The notes below the pieces were generated by a model. That model was not told the DNA's origin and made no database searches. It worked only from the letters and a program-made list of their open reading frames with translations. Position numbers and translations under genes: made by a program. This document shows positions 8,387-17,520 of a stretch of 45,356 bases of DNA, in pieces. Source of the DNA: Lachnospiraceae bacterium (GTDB lineage Bacteria > Bacillota > Clostridia > Lachnospirales > Lachnospiraceae); assembly GCA_017387565.1 (NCBI GenBank), contig JAFOEY010000013.1:1-45356 (forward strand), read 5' to 3'. Each line of letters opens with the position of its first letter. The first letter of the stretch is position 1.

Positions 8387-9829
8387 ATGGCAGAACGTTT
8401 GGGTAATATTATCGAATTAAAACATATTACGAAGACTTATACAGATAACGGATTTACCGCTGTTTCCGACTTCAATCTTGAAGTCGGACGCGGTGAGTTC
8501 GTTACTTTTTTGGGACCTTCCGGATGTGGGAAAACGACAACTCTGCGCATGATTGCAGGTTTTGAAATGCCTACGGAAGGAGAGATTTTGTTAAACGGTC
8601 AGGATATCACAAAGATACCTGCCAACAAACGTCCGATTAATACGGTGTTCCAAAGATATGCGTTGTTTCCGCATATGAATATTTATGACAATATTGCCTT
8701 CGGGCTGAAATTAAAAAAGCTTCCCAAGGATGAAATTCGAAGAAAGGTCAACCATGTCCTGGATATGGTTGATTTAGAGGGCTTTGAAAACAGACGGGTA
8801 GCTACACTTTCGGGTGGACAGCAGCAGCGAATTGCCATTGCAAGAGCTTTAGTAAACGAGCCCGAAATCCTTTTACTCGATGAGCCTTTGGGGGCGCTTG
8901 ATTTAAAAATGCGCAAGGAAATGCAGTTAGAATTAAAAAATATGCATCAACAGCTGGGAATTACGTTTATTTATGTAACACATGATCAGGAAGAGGCTTT
9001 GGTCATGTCCGATAAGATTGTTGTCATGTCAGAAGGCAGAACCCAGCAGATCGGTACACCCGAAGATATTTACAATGAGCCCAAAAACGCATTCGTAGCA
9101 GACTTTATCGGAGAAAGTAATATCTTCAAGGGTATTATGACAGGCGATAAAAAAGTGCGTTTCTGCGGCGGTGAGTTTGAGTGTGTAGATGATGTGCCGG
9201 AAGGAACCTTAATTGATGCGGTTGTACGTCCCGAAGATGTGATTTTAACACCTCCCGAACAGGGTGTAGTGGAAGGTGTTGTAACTTCTGTTATCTTTAA
9301 AGGCATTCACTACGAAATAACCGTGGAATCCGGAAAATATGAAATGGTTATCCAGTCAACCAAGGCAGCAGTTGTGGGAGATAAAGTGGGTATGCAGTTA
9401 GAGACGGACGGCATCCACATTATGATTGCGGAAGACCATACAACCTGTTTTGAAACCACAATAAACAGTGAGCTCAATCTGGATTTCAATGATGAAACAA
9501 TACGATGTGATCTGACAAAAGTCATTCCGGGCTCTGTTATAAAAGACGGTGAATTGTTTGATGATGATGGTGAAAAAATCGATTTGGATAAAATTCGGAT
9601 TATGGTTTCCATTCAGCCGGAAGATATTCAGATGAGTGATGATTTAGAAGCCGGACTGGTTACCGGAAAGATTATCAATCTGATTTATAAAGGTGATCAC
9701 TACAGTTATGTGGTTCGAACCGAACATGGACACGATTTGATTGTTGATGATGAATATTTGTGGAATATGCATGATCAGGTCAGCCTGATTATGCCCGAAG
9801 ACAAAATGAAGTTTGCACTAAAGAAATAG
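8387..9829 (+). CDS. potA: Spermidine/putrescine ABC transporter ATPase with two TOBE-like repeats
   Basis: 480 residues, about 110-130 longer than usual PotA. The ATPase domain (about 8-240) has Walker [10 protein letters not shown], signature LSGGQQQR, Walker B ILLLDEP and the THDQ switch. Two C-terminal segments resemble each other: VRPEDV...[17 protein letters not shown] and IQPEDI...[17 protein letters not shown]. This suggests a duplicated TOBE regulatory domain. It energises import of polyamines together with PotB and PotC, whose genes follow 10 bp downstream. Confidence 0.93.
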   Translation: MAERLGNIIELKHITKTYTDNGFTAVSDFNLEVGRGEFVTFLGPSGCGKTTTLRMIAGFEMPTEGEILLNGQDITKIPANKRPINTVFQRYALFPHMNIYDNIAFGLKLKKLPKDEIRRKVNHVLDMVDLEGFENRRVATLSGGQQQRIAIARALVNEPEILLLDEPLGALDLKMRKEMQLELKNMHQQLGITFIYVTHDQEEALVMSDKIVVMSEGRTQQIGTPEDIYNEPKNAFVADFIGESNIFKGIMTGDKKVRFCGGEFECVDDVPEGTLIDAVVRPEDVILTPPEQGVVEGVVTSVIFKGIHYEITVESGKYEMVIQSTKAAVVGDKVGMQLETDGIHIMIAEDHTTCFETTINSELNLDFNDETIRCDLTKVIPGSVIKDGELFDDDGEKIDLDKIRIMVSIQPEDIQMSDDLEAGLVTGKIINLIYKGDHYSYVVRTEHGHDLIVDDEYLWNMHDQVSLIMPEDKMKFALKK

Positions 9830-9839
9830 GAGGCACCGT

Positions 9840-10634
9840 ATGAAAATGGTTTTTTCCAGAAAACAATTGGGAATTCCGTATGCATTATTTCTGATTCTGT
9901 TCGTAGTTGCACCTTTATTTGTCATCATTTACTATGCATTTACGAACGGATCGGGACAGTTTACCATTTCCAATCTGACTGATTTTTTTACCAATCCGAA
10001 TACACTCGGTACGCTGTGCTATAGCTTTGTGCTGGCGTTTACGACGACCTGTGTCTGTCTGTTGATTGCGTATCCGGTTGCTTACATTCTGGCACGAAGC
10101 GAATGGAAGGCAAAAAGTATTATCCTGATGATTTTCATTACGCCGATGTGGATTAATTTTACACTTCGTATCACGGCGTTGAAAGAAATACTGACCTTAT
10201 TTGAAAAAAATCTGGCCTATTTTCCGTTTTTGAATTCGGTCATCGGCATGTCCTATGACTTTCTGCCGTTTATGATTTTGCCGTTATATACGACGTTAAC
10301 AAAGTTAGACCAGAGTCTGATTGAAGCCTCCTGCGATTTAGGAGCGGGACCGGTACAGTCATTTTTACGCGTGACACTTCCGCTTTCTACACCGGGCATC
10401 ATCAGTGGAGTTTCCATGGTATTTTTGCCTGCCATGACCAACTATGTGGTATTGGATATGCTTTATAACAGTACTTATATTATGGGAAGTCTGATTGGAA
10501 GCTATTTCTCTGCTTACGACTGGAATAACGGCTCCATGATTGCACTGGTGCTCCTTGCGATTATCTGTATCTTTACGTTTTTTGGAAACAATGCAGATGA
10601 AGACAGTCAGGCAAGAGGAGGTGCTATGTTATGA
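9840..10634 (+). CDS. potB: Polyamine ABC transporter permease B
   Basis: 264 residues with about six membrane helices. The ATPase-coupling EAA loop reads EASCDLGAGPVQSFLRVTLP. AGGAGG overlaps the end of potA. The 3' end overlaps the potC start by ATGA, so the two subunits are translationally coupled. It should form the membrane channel with PotC. Confidence 0.93.
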   Translation: MKMVFSRKQLGIPYALFLILFVVAPLFVIIYYAFTNGSGQFTISNLTDFFTNPNTLGTLCYSFVLAFTTTCVCLLIAYPVAYILARSEWKAKSIILMIFITPMWINFTLRITALKEILTLFEKNLAYFPFLNSVIGMSYDFLPFMILPLYTTLTKLDQSLIEASCDLGAGPVQSFLRVTLPLSTPGIISGVSMVFLPAMTNYVVLDMLYNSTYIMGSLIGSYFSAYDWNNGSMIALVLLAIICIFTFFGNNADEDSQARGGAML

Positions 10635-11443
10635 AAAAAAGATTTGGCAGCCAGATTTTTATCAGCCTGATACTCTTAATCATGTATGCACCAATTCTGA
10701 TTCTGGCAGTGTACAGCTTTACGGATTCTACCAATATCGGAGCTATCCGTAATTTTTCCCTGGATAATTATGTGACTTTATTTACGACGCCGGAGCTTGC
10801 AGATATGATTGGCGGCTCATTGTTGTTAGCATTGGGAAGCTCTGTTCTGGCAACGATTTTTGGAACGGTGGGAGCCATTGGATTTTTTTATTCCAAAAAG
10901 CGCACGCAGTCCGTTTTTTCTGCCATCAACCAGATTCCGGTAGTCAATGCCGATGTAGTAACCGGTTTTTCTATCTGTATCTTATTGGTGATTGTGTTTG
11001 GGATGAGCAAGGATACCTATCTGCCGCTTATCATCGGACATACGGTTCTTAGCGCACCATTTGTGTATCTTTCCGTGATACCCAAATTAAAGCAGATGGA
11101 TCCAAGTCTGTATGAAGCGGCTCTGGATCTGGGAGCGAAACCCGGATATGCCTTGTGGAAAGTTGTACTGCCGCAGATTGCATCCGGTATTGTTTCCGGT
11201 TTTGCATTGGCAGTTACCTTGTCGCTGGATGATTATTTTATTGCGACTTATACCAAACCTGCAACCTTTGATACCATCAGTACCTATGTGGTAAATGCAA
11301 CCAAAGGCTCGCAGACGGAAATCAAAACGGCACTCTGGGCTTTGTCTACCATTATTTTTGTGCTGGTATTGCTGTTTGCAATTATCATGAATCTGCTTTC
11401 CAACCGGGAAGTAAAGGAAGAGGCAGGTGAGCGTTTGGCATGA
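10631..11443 (+). CDS. potC: Polyamine ABC transporter permease C
   Basis: 270 residues, about six membrane helices. The EAA loop reads YEAALDLGAKPGYALWKVVL. The end SNREVKEEAGERLA is soluble. It overlaps potB by four bases at its start and potD by four bases (ATGA) at its end, so potB-C-D are tightly coupled. Confidence 0.93.
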   Translation: MKKRFGSQIFISLILLIMYAPILILAVYSFTDSTNIGAIRNFSLDNYVTLFTTPELADMIGGSLLLALGSSVLATIFGTVGAIGFFYSKKRTQSVFSAINQIPVVNADVVTGFSICILLVIVFGMSKDTYLPLIIGHTVLSAPFVYLSVIPKLKQMDPSLYEAALDLGAKPGYALWKVVLPQIASGIVSGFALAVTLSLDDYFIATYTKPATFDTISTYVVNATKGSQTEIKTALWALSTIIFVLVLLFAIIMNLLSNREVKEEAGERLA

Positions 11444-13152
11444 TGGAATTTTACAATGCAATAAAGAAAGAAAATAATTTGTCTCTTAGATTTTGCGATA
11501 TTAAGAATAAAGAAAAAAATATGTCTTTTAGATTCTGCGATATTAAGAATAAAGAAAAAAATGTGTCTTTTAGATTCTGCGCTACAAAGAATAAAGAAAA
11601 TAAATTGTCTTATATTTTTAATATAAAAAATAATCGAAAAAGAAATATGAGATTTCGCAGGTTTGCCATCATCTGCATGATGATTGTTTTGGCCGGTATG
11701 ACAACTTATCAGACCGGACCGGAATGCGTGATGGCAAAAGATGATGATGTGGTTACCCTTCGCGTCTGCAACTGGGAAGAATATATTGACGAAGGCGGCT
11801 GGGGAGAAGATGAAACTATTTCTCTTTCCGAAAAAGACATCATCGGTGAAAATCCGATGTATGAAGATTTTGAAGAATGGTATTATGATACCTATCATCA
11901 GAAAGTAAAGGTTGAATACAGCTGTTTTGGTACCAACGAAGAACTTTACAATATGCTGACGCTGGGGAATGAATATGATATCGTATGTCCTTCCGAGTAT
12001 ATGATTATGAAGTTGATGGCTGAAGACATGCTGGTACCGTTTTCGGAAGGATTTTTTGATGAAACTATTGAAGAAAATTACTATATCAAAGGTGTTTCTC
12101 CTTTTATCCGAAATGCCTTTGAGACCAATGAAATAAACGGAGAACCCTGGAGTAAATATGCGGCAGGATATATGTGGGGCATTACCGGTATTATTTATAA
12201 TCCGGAAGAGGTAAGTACTGAGGAAGCTTCCACATGGAAAATTATGACCAATGAAAAATTCCATCGCCGCATTACCATCAAAGACAATGTCAGAGATGCC
12301 TTTTTTGGTGCAGTCGGAGCTGTAAAAGCTGATAAACTGACATCCGATTCGTTTATAAACGATCCCGATTATACCAAAGACCTGGCAGAAGAGATGAATG
12401 ATCTGTCTCCCGAAACACTTGAAATGGTTTTGGCTTATCTGCAGGAAACCAGAGATAACGTGTATTCTTTTGAAACCGACAGCGGAAAGGCGGATATGAT
12501 TTCCGGTAAAGTCGTTGCGGGATATCAGTGGTCCGGCGATGCGGTTTATGCCATGGACCAGGCACAGGCCGATGATTTTTATTTAAATTTTGCCGTGCCA
12601 AAAGAAAGTACCAACTTGTATTTTGACGGCTGGGTTATGCTCAAAAACGGCATAAAGGACGATGCGAAAAAACAGCATGCTGCAGAGGCATTTATCAATT
12701 ATATTTCCATGCCCGAAAATGTTGTCCGTAACATGTATTATATCGGTTACACCTCTGTGATTTCCGGAGGCGATAGTGACGAGGTTTTTGACTATCTGAA
12801 TTATTGTTATGGTGTGGAAGAAGAGGAAGAAGATGTCGTGGAATATCCGCTGGGATACTTTTTTTCCGGAGAAGCCGATGACACCGATTACATCATCCTG
12901 ACACAAAAGGAGCAGGTTGACAGACAGCTTGGTGCCCAGTATCCGTCACAGGAAACTATGGAACGCAGTGCCATTATGCGATATTTTGATGCCGATGAAA
13001 ATGTGGCAGTCAACCGGATGTGGATTGATGTCCGTTGCTATAATGTAAAAAACGTTCCGGTTTATGTCTGGATCATCATCGTGATTTCCCTGATTGTTGC
13101 TGCGGTATTTTTAATTCGTGGAAAAATTGTAGCAAAAAGTATGAAAAAATAA
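11440..13152 (+). CDS. potD: Polyamine-binding protein, membrane-anchored, with repeated N-terminal extension
   Basis: Up to 570 residues. The binding domain begins at VTLRVCNWEEYID, the usual PotD opening. Two oddities stand out. First, about 68 residues precede the apparent signal helix (FAIICMMIVLAGMTTY), made largely of 14-residue repeats such as SFRFCDIKNKEKN. Second, there is no lipobox cysteine, but a membrane helix (VYVWIIIVISLIVAAVFLI) near the C-terminus followed by basic residues. The protein is therefore probably held by C-terminal anchoring. The start at 11440/11443 is supported by the ATGA overlap and AGGCAGG; internal starts at 11521 or 11647 would remove the repeats. Confidence 0.88.
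   Translation: MMEFYNAIKKENNLSLRFCDIKNKEKNMSFRFCDIKNKEKNVSFRFCATKNKENKLSYIFNIKNNRKRNMRFRRFAIICMMIVLAGMTTYQTGPECVMAKDDDVVTLRVCNWEEYIDEGGWGEDETISLSEKDIIGENPMYEDFEEWYYDTYHQKVKVEYSCFGTNEELYNMLTLGNEYDIVCPSEYMIMKLMAEDMLVPFSEGFFDETIEENYYIKGVSPFIRNAFETNEINGEPWSKYAAGYMWGITGIIYNPEEVSTEEASTWKIMTNEKFHRRITIKDNVRDAFFGAVGAVKADKLTSDSFINDPDYTKDLAEEMNDLSPETLEMVLAYLQETRDNVYSFETDSGKADMISGKVVAGYQWSGDAVYAMDQAQADDFYLNFAVPKESTNLYFDGWVMLKNGIKDDAKKQHAAEAFINYISMPENVVRNMYYIGYTSVISGGDSDEVFDYLNYCYGVEEEEEDVVEYPLGYFFSGEADDTDYIILTQKEQVDRQLGAQYPSQETMERSAIMRYFDADENVAVNRMWIDVRCYNVKNVPVYVWIIIVISLIVAAVFLIRGKIVAKSMKK
11479..11646 (+). repeat. Four 42-bp tandem repeats inside the 5' end of potD
   Basis: Units run 11479-11520, 11521-11562, 11563-11604 and 11605-11646. 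The first three are close copies (TTAGATT-TGC core, AAGAATAAAGAAAA end); the fourth is degenerate. The period is a multiple of three, so the frame stays open. Confidence 0.9.
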
Positions 13153-13308
13153 TATGGTAATACCAGAAACAAAAGAGAAACCGCAAGATATAAGAAGATT
13201 TTTTAAATCAATTTGATATTAATCAGATGCTGTTTTTGAATAAAAGTTTTTATTGTGCCAATACTAAAAAAGCAACCAAACATATTTAAAATAAGAGGAG
13301 GCTTTTAT

Positions 13309-13626
13309 ATGGCACAATTAACTTGTGGAGTTATTACCTGTGGTTACAACAAAGAGAAAAGCTGTTGCAAAGGCGACATTATGGTGGGCGGAGCATCTGC
13401 TGAAAATGAAAGGGATACCAGATGCGAATCATTCCGTCGGGAAAACTGCAATTGCTATACCAGTGCTTTAGATCACCCCTGCCAGACCATCAGCATTGAC
13501 TGTGAAGCAACCAAATGCAAATACAATTCCAATTACAAATGCTATGCGGAACGCGTCAGCATTGAAGGCAGCAGGGCTACCGAATGCCGCGATACCTTGT
13601 GCGGAACGTTTGATAAAAATAAGTAA
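13309..13626 (+). CDS. DUF1540 cysteine-rich protein, tandem domains
   Basis: 105 residues with two similar halves: CGVITCGYNKEKSCC near the start and CEATKCKYNSNYKCYA in the second half. The C-x4-C-x-YN spacing is that of DUF1540, a small, probably metal-binding domain common in clostridia. GAGGAGG upstream fixes the start at 13309 rather than any earlier in-frame codon. It is a single gene between potD and the infC leader. Function unknown. Confidence 0.85.
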   Translation: MAQLTCGVITCGYNKEKSCCKGDIMVGGASAENERDTRCESFRRENCNCYTSALDHPCQTISIDCEATKCKYNSNYKCYAERVSIEGSRATECRDTLCGTFDKNK

Positions 13627-13786
13627 TACAAAAATAAGTAATATATCCAAAAGCGTTTAACGGTGAAACAATTTTTAAAGTCATTGTCTATTCGATGATG
13701 TACCACTACCTATTTGACAAGGGGCATATCAGAAAACAATGGCTGTTAAAAAATACTAAAAAATCTAAGATAGTATAAAAAATCAG

Positions 13787-13815
13787 TTGACATTATCATA
13801 ATACCATGGTAGGAT
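13787..13815 (+). promoter_or_regulatory. Promoter of infC-rpmI-rplT
   Basis: TTGACA at 13787-13792, 17-bp spacer, TAGGAT at 13810-13815. Transcription would start near 13822 and give a leader of about 185 bases before infC. Confidence 0.75.
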
Positions 13816-13821
13816 AACAAA

Positions 13822-14005
13822 TGTGTGAAAACACGAGAAAGCAGAGTATCCACTCTCACCCTGCGGCAATCGGGCTTCAGGCGTCAGACATTTTTATTCG
13901 ATAGTTTATGTTTGTCAGAGGTGGATATTTATGTATCCACCTTTTTTACTGTGTGGTGACGGTCGCGAAAACTATCGATTGAATTCTTTATGGAGGTGCA
14001 AAACC
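13822..14005 (+). promoter_or_regulatory. infC operon attenuator leader (L20-leader type)
   Basis: A terminator hairpin GGTGGATA (13920-13927)/TATCCACC (13934-13941) is followed by T6. An upstream TATCCAC (13847-13853) can pair with the same GTGGATA and would break the terminator. Mutually exclusive pairing of this kind is the pattern of ribosomal-protein-controlled attenuation; L20 is the known repressor of this operon in Bacillus. That L20 acts here is inference. Confidence 0.8.
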
Positions 14006-14512
14006 ATTAACGATTTATTCATTAACGAACAGATTAGAGACAAAGAAGTACGTGTGGTTTCGGAAGACGGCGAACAGTTAGGTATTATGTCTGCCAAAGA
14101 AGCGCAGGATTTAGCTGATGAGGCAGGACTTGACCTTGTTAAGATTGCTCCAAATGCAAAACCCCCGGTTTGCAAAATTGTAGACTACAGCAAGTACAAG
14201 TATGAGCAGGCCAGAAGAGAAAAAGAGGCTAAGAAAAAACAGAAAACAATCGAAATCAAAGAAATCCGTTTATCTCCCAATATCGATACCAACGATTTGA
14301 ATACTAAGATGAACGCGGCTAAAAAATTCATTACCAAAGGCGACAAAGTAAAAGTTACGCTTCGTTTCCGTGGTCGTGAGATGGCACATATGAACAGCAG
14401 CAAGCATATTCTGGATGATTTTGCAGAAGGACTTGCAGAAATCGCAGTTGTGGAAAAACCTGCAAAAGTAGAAGGCAGAAGCATGACCATGGTGCTTGCC
14501 GAAAAACGTTAA
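14006..14512 (+). CDS. infC: Translation initiation factor IF-3
   Basis: 168 residues from an ATT start (14006-14008) placed 7 bases after GGAGGTG (13992-13998). Rare ATT/AUU starts are a hallmark of infC and allow IF-3 to limit its own synthesis. The N-domain opens INDLFINEQIRDKEVRVV; the C-domain contains KEIRLSPNI and the RFRGREMAH motif. An upstream in-frame ATG (13931) lies inside the terminator stem and is unlikely to be used. Confidence 0.95.
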   Translation: MNDLFINEQIRDKEVRVVSEDGEQLGIMSAKEAQDLADEAGLDLVKIAPNAKPPVCKIVDYSKYKYEQARREKEAKKKQKTIEIKEIRLSPNIDTNDLNTKMNAAKKFITKGDKVKVTLRFRGREMAHMNSSKHILDDFAEGLAEIAVVEKPAKVEGRSMTMVLAEKR

Positions 14513-14572
14513 TTAGTTTTTAACTGAATTTGTATACAGTTAAAATAGATACAAAACTAGGAGGGAATTAAG

Positions 14573-14770
14573 ATGCCAAAAATTAAAACAAACAGATCTG
14601 CAGCAAAACGTTTCAAAATTACAGGAACCGGAAAGTTAAAAAGAAACAAAGCTTATAAACGTCATATCTTAACCAAAAAATCTGCAAAGACTAAGAGAAA
14701 TCTTAGAAAACCAGCTATGACAGATGCAACAAACGTAAAGAATATGAAGAAGATTTTACCTTACATTTAA
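14573..14770 (+). CDS. rpmI: Ribosomal protein bL35
   Basis: 65 residues, very basic, starting [15 protein letters not shown], which is diagnostic for bL35. AGGAGGG precedes the start. It is the second gene of infC-rpmI-rplT. Confidence 0.98.
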   Translation: MPKIKTNRSAAKRFKITGTGKLKRNKAYKRHILTKKSAKTKRNLRKPAMTDATNVKNMKKILPYI

Positions 14771-14793
14771 TGATTGGTTAGGAGGAAGAAAAA

Positions 14794-15150
14794 ATGGCAA
14801 GAATTAAAGGCGGTTTAAACGCAAAAAAGAAACATAACAGAGTATTAAAACTCGCTAAAGGATATAGAGGAGCAAGATCAAACCAGTACAGAGTTGCAAA
14901 ACAGTCTGTCATGAGAGCATTAACATCTGCTTACGCTGGACGTAAACAGAGAAAACGTCAGATGAGACAGTTATGGATTGCACGTATCAATGCAGCAGCA
15001 AGATTAAACGGATTAAGCTACAGCAAATTCATGTACGGTTTAAAATTAGCAGAAGTTGAAATCAACAGAAAAATGCTTGCAGAGATGGCAGTTAATGATG
15101 CAGATGGCTTTAAAGCTTTAGCAGAACTTGCAAAATCTAAAATTGCATAA
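14794..15150 (+). CDS. rplT: Ribosomal protein bL20
   Basis: 118 residues, starting [15 protein letters not shown], with [10 protein letters not shown] and [10 protein letters not shown]. It binds 23S rRNA early in 50S assembly and is the probable effector of the leader at 13822-14005. GGAGG lies upstream. It is the last gene before a strong terminator. Confidence 0.98.
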   Translation: MARIKGGLNAKKKHNRVLKLAKGYRGARSNQYRVAKQSVMRALTSAYAGRKQRKRQMRQLWIARINAAARLNGLSYSKFMYGLKLAEVEINRKMLAEMAVNDADGFKALAELAKSKIA

Positions 15151-15174
15151 TTACAGCATTATGTGAGATAATAG

Positions 15175-15204
15175 TCGCAGTGTCGCATGGCACTGCGATT
15201 TTTT
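15175..15204 (+). terminator. Terminator of infC-rpmI-rplT
   Basis: Stem TCGCAGTG (15175-15182)/CACTGCGA (15191-15198) followed by T6. Confidence 0.9.
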
Positions 15205-15452
15205 GCTTTCGCAGGGAGTGTGAGGTTGGATGCATAGATACGGGGCGGACAAATTGGATTACGATGTATAAGTTGTGCTAATTATTTCGTGCTATTTCAA
15301 TGATAACGGACGCACCGTGTGCGTCAAGAAAAACTGTTTTCTGCAGAATATTTAGATTATCTTATCAACGGATGCATCGTCTAAAGCGAGATTATTTATT
15401 CCAAATTCCCGCCCCTCTCCTAAATTGTCCAATTGTCCAGAAAGGAAAGAGT

Positions 15453-17003
15453 ATGTTAGAGAATTATCAGCCGAAGAAAGTGTTTCAATATTTTGAAGAA
15501 ATTTGCCGTATACCGCATCCGTCCTATCATTGTGAGGCCATCAGCAATTATCTGATGGATTTTGCAAAGGAGCATGCGCTTGAGGCTTATCAGGATGAAC
15601 TGCATAATGTCATCATTATAAAAGAAGCTGCCAAAGGAAAAGAAAATGTGGAGCCGATTATGATCCAGGGCCATATGGATATGGTTGCGGTAAAGGACGA
15701 TGATTGTGAGAAAGATCTGTTAAAAGAAGGTCTGGATTTAACGGTCGATGGTGATTATCTTTATGCAAAAAAAACAAGTCTGGGAGGAGATGACGGTATT
15801 GCGATTGCCTATGGACTGGCGCTGCTATCCGATGATACTTTAAAACTGCCCAGAATTGAACTTGTTATCACGACCGAAGAAGAAGTTGGCATGGAAGGAG
15901 CAACCGGGATTGATTTATCCGTTTGCAAGGCTAACCGCATGTTGAATCTGGATTCAGAAGAAGAGGGAGAATTTGTGGTTTCCTGTGCCGGAGGCATCCG
16001 CGTACAGGCACATATGCCATTTGACAGAGTTCCGGTTTTACTTACGGGTGATAAGACCTTATATCATGTTGAAATCAGTAAACTGACCGGAGGTCATTCC
16101 GGTACGGAAATCATTCATGGTCGGGCTAATGCCGTTAAAATCCTGGGATGGGTTTTAAAAAATATACGGGAAGAGGTATCGATGGAACTGGTGGAGTTTG
16201 CCGGAGGCACTAAGGACAATGCAATTCCGGTTTATGCCGATGCAGTCATTTTGGCATCCAAACAGGATTTTGAGACACTGAAAAAAGTTGAGGAAAGACT
16301 GCAGGATATATTTTCTCATCTTCATCATAAAACAGATGAACAGGGATGTATTGATATACATGAGATGACTGCCGATGAGACGAGAAAATATGTGCAAGAG
16401 ATAAACTGCGAAAACGCAGAATACAAAAAAGAAATACATGGCGGTTCTTGTGTTCCGTCGGGTAACGCAGAAAATACCATTTTCTGTATCGCGCCAAAAC
16501 GTGCAAAAGATATTATTGCTTTTATTTACAGAGCACCAAATGGTGTGCAGGCAATGAGCAGGAGATTAGAAGGGCTTGTGGAAACATCTTTAAATCTTGG
16601 TATCATGGAGAGTTTAAAAGGGGAGGTGCGTTTTGTTTTTGCATTGCGAAGCAGCATTTCACAGGAGAAAGATGCACTGCGACGGGAACTTTGCGAACTC
16701 ATACAGAATCATGGAGGAAGTTTTGAATTGGCTGGTGATTATCCGGCATGGGAATACAAAGAAAAATCGGATTTGTGTGAGCATATGAAGAAGATTTATC
16801 AAAAGCAATATGGTAAGGCTCCGAAAGTATTGTCCATTCATGCAGGATTAGAATGCGGTATTCTTGCGGCAAAAAAAACGGGACTTGATTGTGTTGCGTG
16901 CGGACCGGATATTCTGGATATTCATACAACCCGAGAGCGTCTTTGCATTTCATCGGTGGAACGTGTATGGAAGTTTATACTGGAGGTTTTGGAAACGTTA
17001 TGA
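15453..17003 (+). CDS. pepD: Aminoacyl-histidine dipeptidase (M20 family)
   Basis: 516 residues. A cytosolic zinc peptidase that should cleave Xaa-His and related dipeptides. Metal-site motifs are QGHMDMV, SLGGDDGIA, TTEEEVGMEGA and LDSEEEGEF; a late HAGLECGI carries the last histidine. The start at 15453 (MLENYQPKK) follows AAAGGAAAGAG; an earlier in-frame ATG at 15300 would add 51 residues unlike the family. The stop overlaps the next gene by ATGA. Confidence 0.9.
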   Translation: MLENYQPKKVFQYFEEICRIPHPSYHCEAISNYLMDFAKEHALEAYQDELHNVIIIKEAAKGKENVEPIMIQGHMDMVAVKDDDCEKDLLKEGLDLTVDGDYLYAKKTSLGGDDGIAIAYGLALLSDDTLKLPRIELVITTEEEVGMEGATGIDLSVCKANRMLNLDSEEEGEFVVSCAGGIRVQAHMPFDRVPVLLTGDKTLYHVEISKLTGGHSGTEIIHGRANAVKILGWVLKNIREEVSMELVEFAGGTKDNAIPVYADAVILASKQDFETLKKVEERLQDIFSHLHHKTDEQGCIDIHEMTADETRKYVQEINCENAEYKKEIHGGSCVPSGNAENTIFCIAPKRAKDIIAFIYRAPNGVQAMSRRLEGLVETSLNLGIMESLKGEVRFVFALRSSISQEKDALRRELCELIQNHGGSFELAGDYPAWEYKEKSDLCEHMKKIYQKQYGKAPKVLSIHAGLECGILAAKKTGLDCVACGPDILDIHTTRERLCISSVERVWKFILEVLETL

Positions 17004-17494
17004 ACATCATTTTAATCGGGATGCCCGGAGTGGGTAAAAGTACGGTCGGCGTTGTGCTGGCTAAAAAACTGGGATTACAGTTTATGGATTCGGACCTTGT
17101 CATTCAGGAAAAAGAGGGGAAACTTTTGCATGAAATCATTGCCGATAAAGGATTGGAAGGCTTTTTAGCCGTTGAAGATGAAATCAATGCAAAGATACAG
17201 CTTCATCAGACGGTTTTGGCAACCGGAGGCAGTGCCGTATACGGAGAACATGCCATGGAACATTTTGCAAAGTGCGGCACAATTGTCTATCTGCATCTGC
17301 CTTATGAAGAACTCGCAGAAAGGCTGGGAGATTTAAATGAAAGAGGCGTTGCTATTAAAAATGGACAGACCTTGTATGATTTGATGGAGGAACGCCGGCC
17401 GCTATATGAAAAATATGCTATGGTAAAAATTGACTGTAGCCATAAACAAATCCGTGAAATTGTTGCGGAGATTGCAGAAATGACTATCAAATAA
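17000..17494 (+). CDS. Divergent shikimate kinase-like P-loop protein
   Basis: 164 residues from the ATG overlapping the pepD stop. The P-loop is GMPGVGKST (7-15) and MDSD (29-32) matches the Mg/shikimate acidic site. Two shikimate-site features differ: the usual GFR reads GFLAVE, so the substrate-binding Arg is Leu56, and the usual GGG reads GGS (76-78). ERRPLYEKYA is kept. It may be a shikimate kinase paralogue or act on another small substrate. No other aromatic-pathway gene is nearby. An alternative start at 16967 is possible. Confidence 0.75.
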   Translation: MNIILIGMPGVGKSTVGVVLAKKLGLQFMDSDLVIQEKEGKLLHEIIADKGLEGFLAVEDEINAKIQLHQTVLATGGSAVYGEHAMEHFAKCGTIVYLHLPYEELAERLGDLNERGVAIKNGQTLYDLMEERRPLYEKYAMVKIDCSHKQIREIVAEIAEMTIK

Positions 17495-17520
17495 TTTATA
17501 TGAAAGATTTGAAATATCAC

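Noticed and set aside
11479-11646. Possible CRISPR or minisatellite unrelated to potD
   Set aside because: Units are contiguous, without spacers, and keep the potD frame open.
13931-14005. ATG start for infC inside the leader
   Set aside because: It lies in the terminator hairpin and has no ribosome site, whereas ATT at 14006 follows GGAGGTG.
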